A DNA stretch of 64,000 bases from Siniperca chuatsi. Its lineage: Eukaryota; Chordata; Actinopteri; Centrarchiformes; Sinipercidae. Made by a program: the position numbers and the translations under genes. Of this stretch, positions 60,720 through 64,000 are shown in pieces. The stretch lies in the NCBI RefSeq assembly GCF_020085105.1, contig NC_058045.1, forward strand, positions 23,036,833 to 23,100,832. The letters run 5' to 3'. Each line of letters starts with the position of its first letter. The stretch's first letter is position 1. The notes below the pieces were generated by a model. That model was not told the DNA's origin, ran no database searches, and saw only the letters and a program-made list of their open reading frames with translations.

Positions 60720-60850
60720 AAAATGACTACAGAGACCTCAAATGCCCACAAAGAGACAAAACGACCACAGAGAGACAAAAAAATGACTACAAACAGACGC
60801 AAAACAACCACAGACAGATGCATCACGACTACAAATGACGCAGCTGCGTC
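60720..60850 (+). repeat. Imperfect tandem repeat ('aaagagacaaaacgaccac')
   Basis: About five diverged units of some 24 bases built on 'agagacaaaacgaccaca'. Similar minisatellite-like runs are common in fish DNA. Confidence 0.7.
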
Positions 60851-61179
60851 CCTTCCACGCAGCAGCTGACCTTGGGCCTTTCAACTATCCTACAGAGCCC
60901 ATGCAGGAGTCGTCCCTTGTTTTAAGTTGGACTCTAGTCTTTTAGCATGGATCATTGCTGAAAGAATTGCCCTTGATTGGCCAAAATGAGGATCTAAACT
61001 TCAGTCAGAGAAAGATGGATGCCTTTTCCTGTATCTTGTTCTAGAAATATATAAAATAGATGAATAACCTATTTTATATATATCTAGATATGTACATAAA
61101 ACGGTTTTTATCAAAATCAACTTGAATGTTAAATCCATTATCCAGTGATGTCCACTTGAAGGAGCCATGAACTATCTGT

Positions 61180-61360
61180 CTTTAAGGGACAGTTCACCCC
61201 CAAATCAAAAATACATACATTTTTCCTCTTACTTGTAGTGCTGTTTATCCATCTAGATTGTTTTGGTGTGAGTTGTCTGGTTTTGGAGATATCAGCCGTA
61301 GAGATGTCTGCCTTTCTTGAATATAATGGGACTATATGGCACTCGGCTTGTGGGAGTGCC
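61180..61360 (+). repeat. Interspersed repeat ('tagtgctgtttatccatcta'), copy 1
   Basis: 'acatttttcctcttacttgt', 'gctgtttatccatctagatt' and 'ggcactcggcttgtgg' recur in the same order at 62,660-62,800. Confidence 0.7.
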
Positions 61361-62659
61361 ATATACTGGCAGTTTATTTCCCATTTACAGAGCCAGGGCA
61401 GTGTACAAACACCAGAGTTTTTTTCAGCGCACACACAGAACGGACAGCTAGCAGCCTGTGAGGAGATATTCGCTGAATTTGACAAAAGGACGTGTTTTGG
61501 ATTAGAAATCGCATTCCCCCACCTTTAATGCAGTTAACCTTGACACCTGGTTGTTATTGCAGCTTTCTAGTAACACTTTTGTAACTTCAACATTTTGTGA
61601 CTAACTTTACCACACTTATAATTTGTTTTACTATACATACTGCTTACTTTGTATACAGTCTATGGTTAAACCAGGATAACTTTACTTTTGTCTTTTTTAA
61701 TGACTTTTTAATGAAAGAAAGCAGAAATAACAGAAAGAAGAAAATAATACACTTATTGCTAACTTTTATGGTTGGCTCAAAAATACAATACATACTGAGA
61801 AATGCAGCTTTAAAAATGTATTGTTTAAAATGTACTGAATTATGTTTATTAGGTACAGCTGTGCGATATAATGCACTCCACCAGATCAGCCCATAGTAAA
61901 ACTACAGTACCTTTATGAAGTTTGTATGTTGTTGTTTTTTTCCCATCTGTTTTCTCCCTTTGTATGGTTTCCAATGACACTGTGACAGAGGTGTTGATTC
62001 CACTCTATGGTCATTTCTGAGAACATGGCCAGCTCTTTCAGGCTGCAGTTAAGACCTCTGTCATTGTCACCCCATCATGCAATTATATTGTATGTATTTA
62101 TTTATTTTTGCCATTTTGTGTTTAATGTACAGTCTATCAACCAAAACAACAGACGTAATGGGAAGACTGATAAGATTATATTAATATTGCAGTTTATTTT
62201 TTTAACTCATAAATGCATATCATTAAAATACTATTGCGAGGAATGTTACACATGAGACTAAAAACATGACAATTTGACCAGAATGGCCTCCATCATATCA
62301 ATTCCATATGAATCAATTACATATCAAAACATGTAATGGAATCAAGTCCTCCAAATTAAACAACAAAATACGTTGTTTGTCCACGCCACGTCTATTCATT
62401 GCAAAACCGGTTTGCAAATCACTGTTGAAAAATAATAATAATAGGTTTTTTGATTTATTTTTCAACTCTATGGTTAGTTTAGAGGAAGATCAAACTTTGG
62501 GTTAAAATAAGGTCTTTGTTAAGGGTAAGGGAAACATCGTGCTTTGGGTTAAAATTAATGTTTCGTTAAGGTTAGGGGACCTTTGTTGTCATGGTTACAG
62601 TAATAAAGACGTGGTTAAGGTTCGGGACAACAAAAAAACAAACACTGTTGACTGTGTAT

Positions 62660-62890
62660 ACACATTTTTCCTCTTACCTGTAGTGCTGTTTATCCATCTA
62701 GATTGTTTTGGTGTTGCCAAGTTTTGGAGATATCGCCATAGAGATGTCTGCATTTTTTTAATATAATGGAACTACAGTAAATGGCACTCGGCTTGTGGTG
62801 CTCAAAACGCCAAAAAAATACATTTGAAAAACTCAACAGCAATGTCTCTTTCCAGAAATCATGACCCGGTTACTCAAGCCCTCCACTGTT
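62660..62890 (+). repeat. Interspersed repeat ('tagtgctgtttatccatcta'), copy 2
   Basis: Same blocks as at 61,180 plus a longer 3' part ('aaactcaacagcaatgtctc', 'gaaatcatgacccggttac'). It ends about 90 bases from the stop codon of CYP2 gene B. Confidence 0.7.
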
Positions 62891-62978
62891 TTTATCATAT
62901 TTGTTCTCAGGAGTTAATGGCTGCTTGTGTTAATATGGGAGCATCTCCCATGTTTCTCCTGTGTGTCTGCAGACCGCC

Positions 62979-63166
62979 TTACTGCGTTGCCCTGAGTTGT
63001 ATCTTCATGCGATAAGGTTTGGGAGTCAGAGTGGCCCCAAAGACGGGTGTGTAGTCTGGCTCCCCTGCATCCTCAGGCCAGATGAACTCAAACTTCCTCA
63101 GCAGCGTCACCATGATGAGGAAGAGCTCCATACGAGCCAGACCTTCTCCGAGACACATACGAGGAC
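62979..63166 (-). CDS. CYP2 gene B last exon
   Basis: 188 bases with stop TAA at 62,981-62,979. Acceptor gtctcag|GTCCTC. Carries the haem-ligand Cys. Confidence 0.95.
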
Positions 63167-63755
63167 CTGAGACATAAAAAAACCCCTCAAAGTCATCTAC
63201 AACAGTTTGATTAAACCCACCCTATCTGTGCATGCCACTGCAGGTGATACAATGAGACCCATACTGCTGTTTGTTTTTTATGCTCTCATACCTGCAGAGA
63301 AAGGCATGAAGGCCTCTGGTTTAACAAACTCTCCCTGGTCAGTGAGGAAGTTTTCAGGGTTGAATTCATGAGGGAATTTCCATTGTCCCTCCTCATTCAG
63401 CACTGAGGTCAGGTTAGGGATGATCATCGTACCCTGAGGAGAAAATGAAGCAAAAGAAGAAAGGGCATAGAGGAACAACATACAAAACATATGTAAGAGG
63501 TCAAGATTTACTCAAGCTACCTAAGTAAAAGTAATGTTTGTGCCTTAAGTATGGTACAAACAGCTGCTATACAATACTGTGAGGTTTCTTTCCACAGCAC
63601 TACACTATTCTGTCACTATTGCCAAAAACAATTTAAAACCAGTTGCTTCTTACCCTGGGAATGGAATATCCCATGAGCTCGGTGTCTTTAGTCGTACAGT
63701 GGAAGACGCTGAGTGGAACAGTGTTGGCTATCCTCTGCACTTCATGGATCACAGC
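62979..63755 (-). CDS. Cytochrome P450 family 2 gene B, 3' part (three exons)
   Basis: Tandem relative of gene A, continuing beyond the right edge. Three exons are readable: 63,654-63,755 ([20 protein letters not shown], with ExxR as EVQR), 63,292-63,433 (142 bases, [20 protein letters not shown] to FMPFSAG) and 62,979-63,166 ([20 protein letters not shown], ending RATQ and TAA). The haem motif [10 protein letters not shown] is intact. The 102-base exon shows the same split of classical exon 7 as gene A, so that intron predates the duplication. The next exon upstream is not in the window. Same subfamily as gene A, probably CYP2X-like. Confidence 0.93.
63292..63433 (-). CDS. CYP2 gene B penultimate exon
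   Basis: 142 bases, acceptor cctcag|GGTACG, donor CTGCAG|GTATGA. Matches gene A exon 10. Confidence 0.95.
63654..63755 (-). CDS. CYP2 gene B exon with ExxR
   Basis: Acceptor catccag|GCTGTG, donor CCCAGG|GTAAGA. Same length and junctions as gene A exon 9. Confidence 0.93.
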
Positions 63756-64000
63756 CTGGATGAAGAGAGATTTAAAAAACATGTTCTTATGCTTTATCAA
63801 AACAATGCCACAAAAAAGCAGACCAATCAACTTGCAATATGGGAACCCACCAGTAATATGTCTACAACCAGGCAAAAAATTGTTTAGAAGCAATGATTAC
63901 AAATGATCTCCAACTCCACAGAGTAAGTTTTGTTTTGTTCTGTGGCAAGGACCCCAACATAAATGTATTCTCTCACCAGATTTATTGTTTGACTTTTACA

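Larger units (their letters stand above)
60056..62978. other. Intergenic region between CYP2 genes A and B
   Basis: Contains the probable promoter of gene A at its left end, an imperfect tandem repeat (60,720-60,850) and two copies of one interspersed repeat. No further gene was found. Confidence 0.6.

Noticed and set aside
63756..64000. Search for the next CYP2 gene B exon inside the window
   Set aside because: No 86-base exon equivalent with a PYVQ end could be found before the edge, so it must lie beyond the window.

Overview
The window is nuclear DNA from a ray-finned fish, probably a percomorph teleost. Genes are split by introns with GT/AG junctions. Simple repeats are abundant, and several interspersed families typical of teleosts are present (for example the TTAGCATGCTAA-type and CAGTGGTGG-type elements). 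There are no operons, bacterial promoters or CRISPR arrays. Two gene loci and the 3' end of a third can be read, all on the minus strand.

Region 1 (about 1-22,000) has no gene I can support. It holds scattered repeats, microsatellites, a roughly 440-base purine-only-like tract (11,389-11,830) and one weak candidate exon (15,620-15,692). Region 2 (22,076-46,515) is a heat shock transcription factor 4 gene (hsf4) in 12 coding exons, encoding about 441 residues. Its intron 3 carries a broken endogenous retrovirus in the opposite orientation (33,717-38,393), and its intron 1 carries a 1.1-kb foldback DNA element (44,094-45,215). Region 3 (46,516-49,313) is intergenic, mostly a 1.3-kb element with terminal inverted repeats. 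Region 4 (49,314-60,055) is a complete CYP2-family cytochrome P450 gene in 11 exons, encoding about 499 residues. A 3'-truncated LTR retrotransposon lies antisense in the intron between its exons 5 and 6. In that element integrase precedes reverse transcriptase, the order known for Gmr1-type elements. Region 5 (60,056-62,978) is intergenic. Region 6 (62,979-63,755) is the last three exons of a second, tandem CYP2 gene that continues past the right edge.

The HSF4 product is a DNA-binding regulator known in vertebrates mainly for lens development. The P450s are membrane-anchored haem monooxygenases. Nothing in the sequence links them functionally; they are simply neighbours. I found no convincing new biological system. 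The items most worth a second look are the Gmr1-type element, the recombinant retrovirus remnant, a perfect 37-bp hairpin in a CYP2 intron, and the clustering of microsatellites against hsf4 splice sites.
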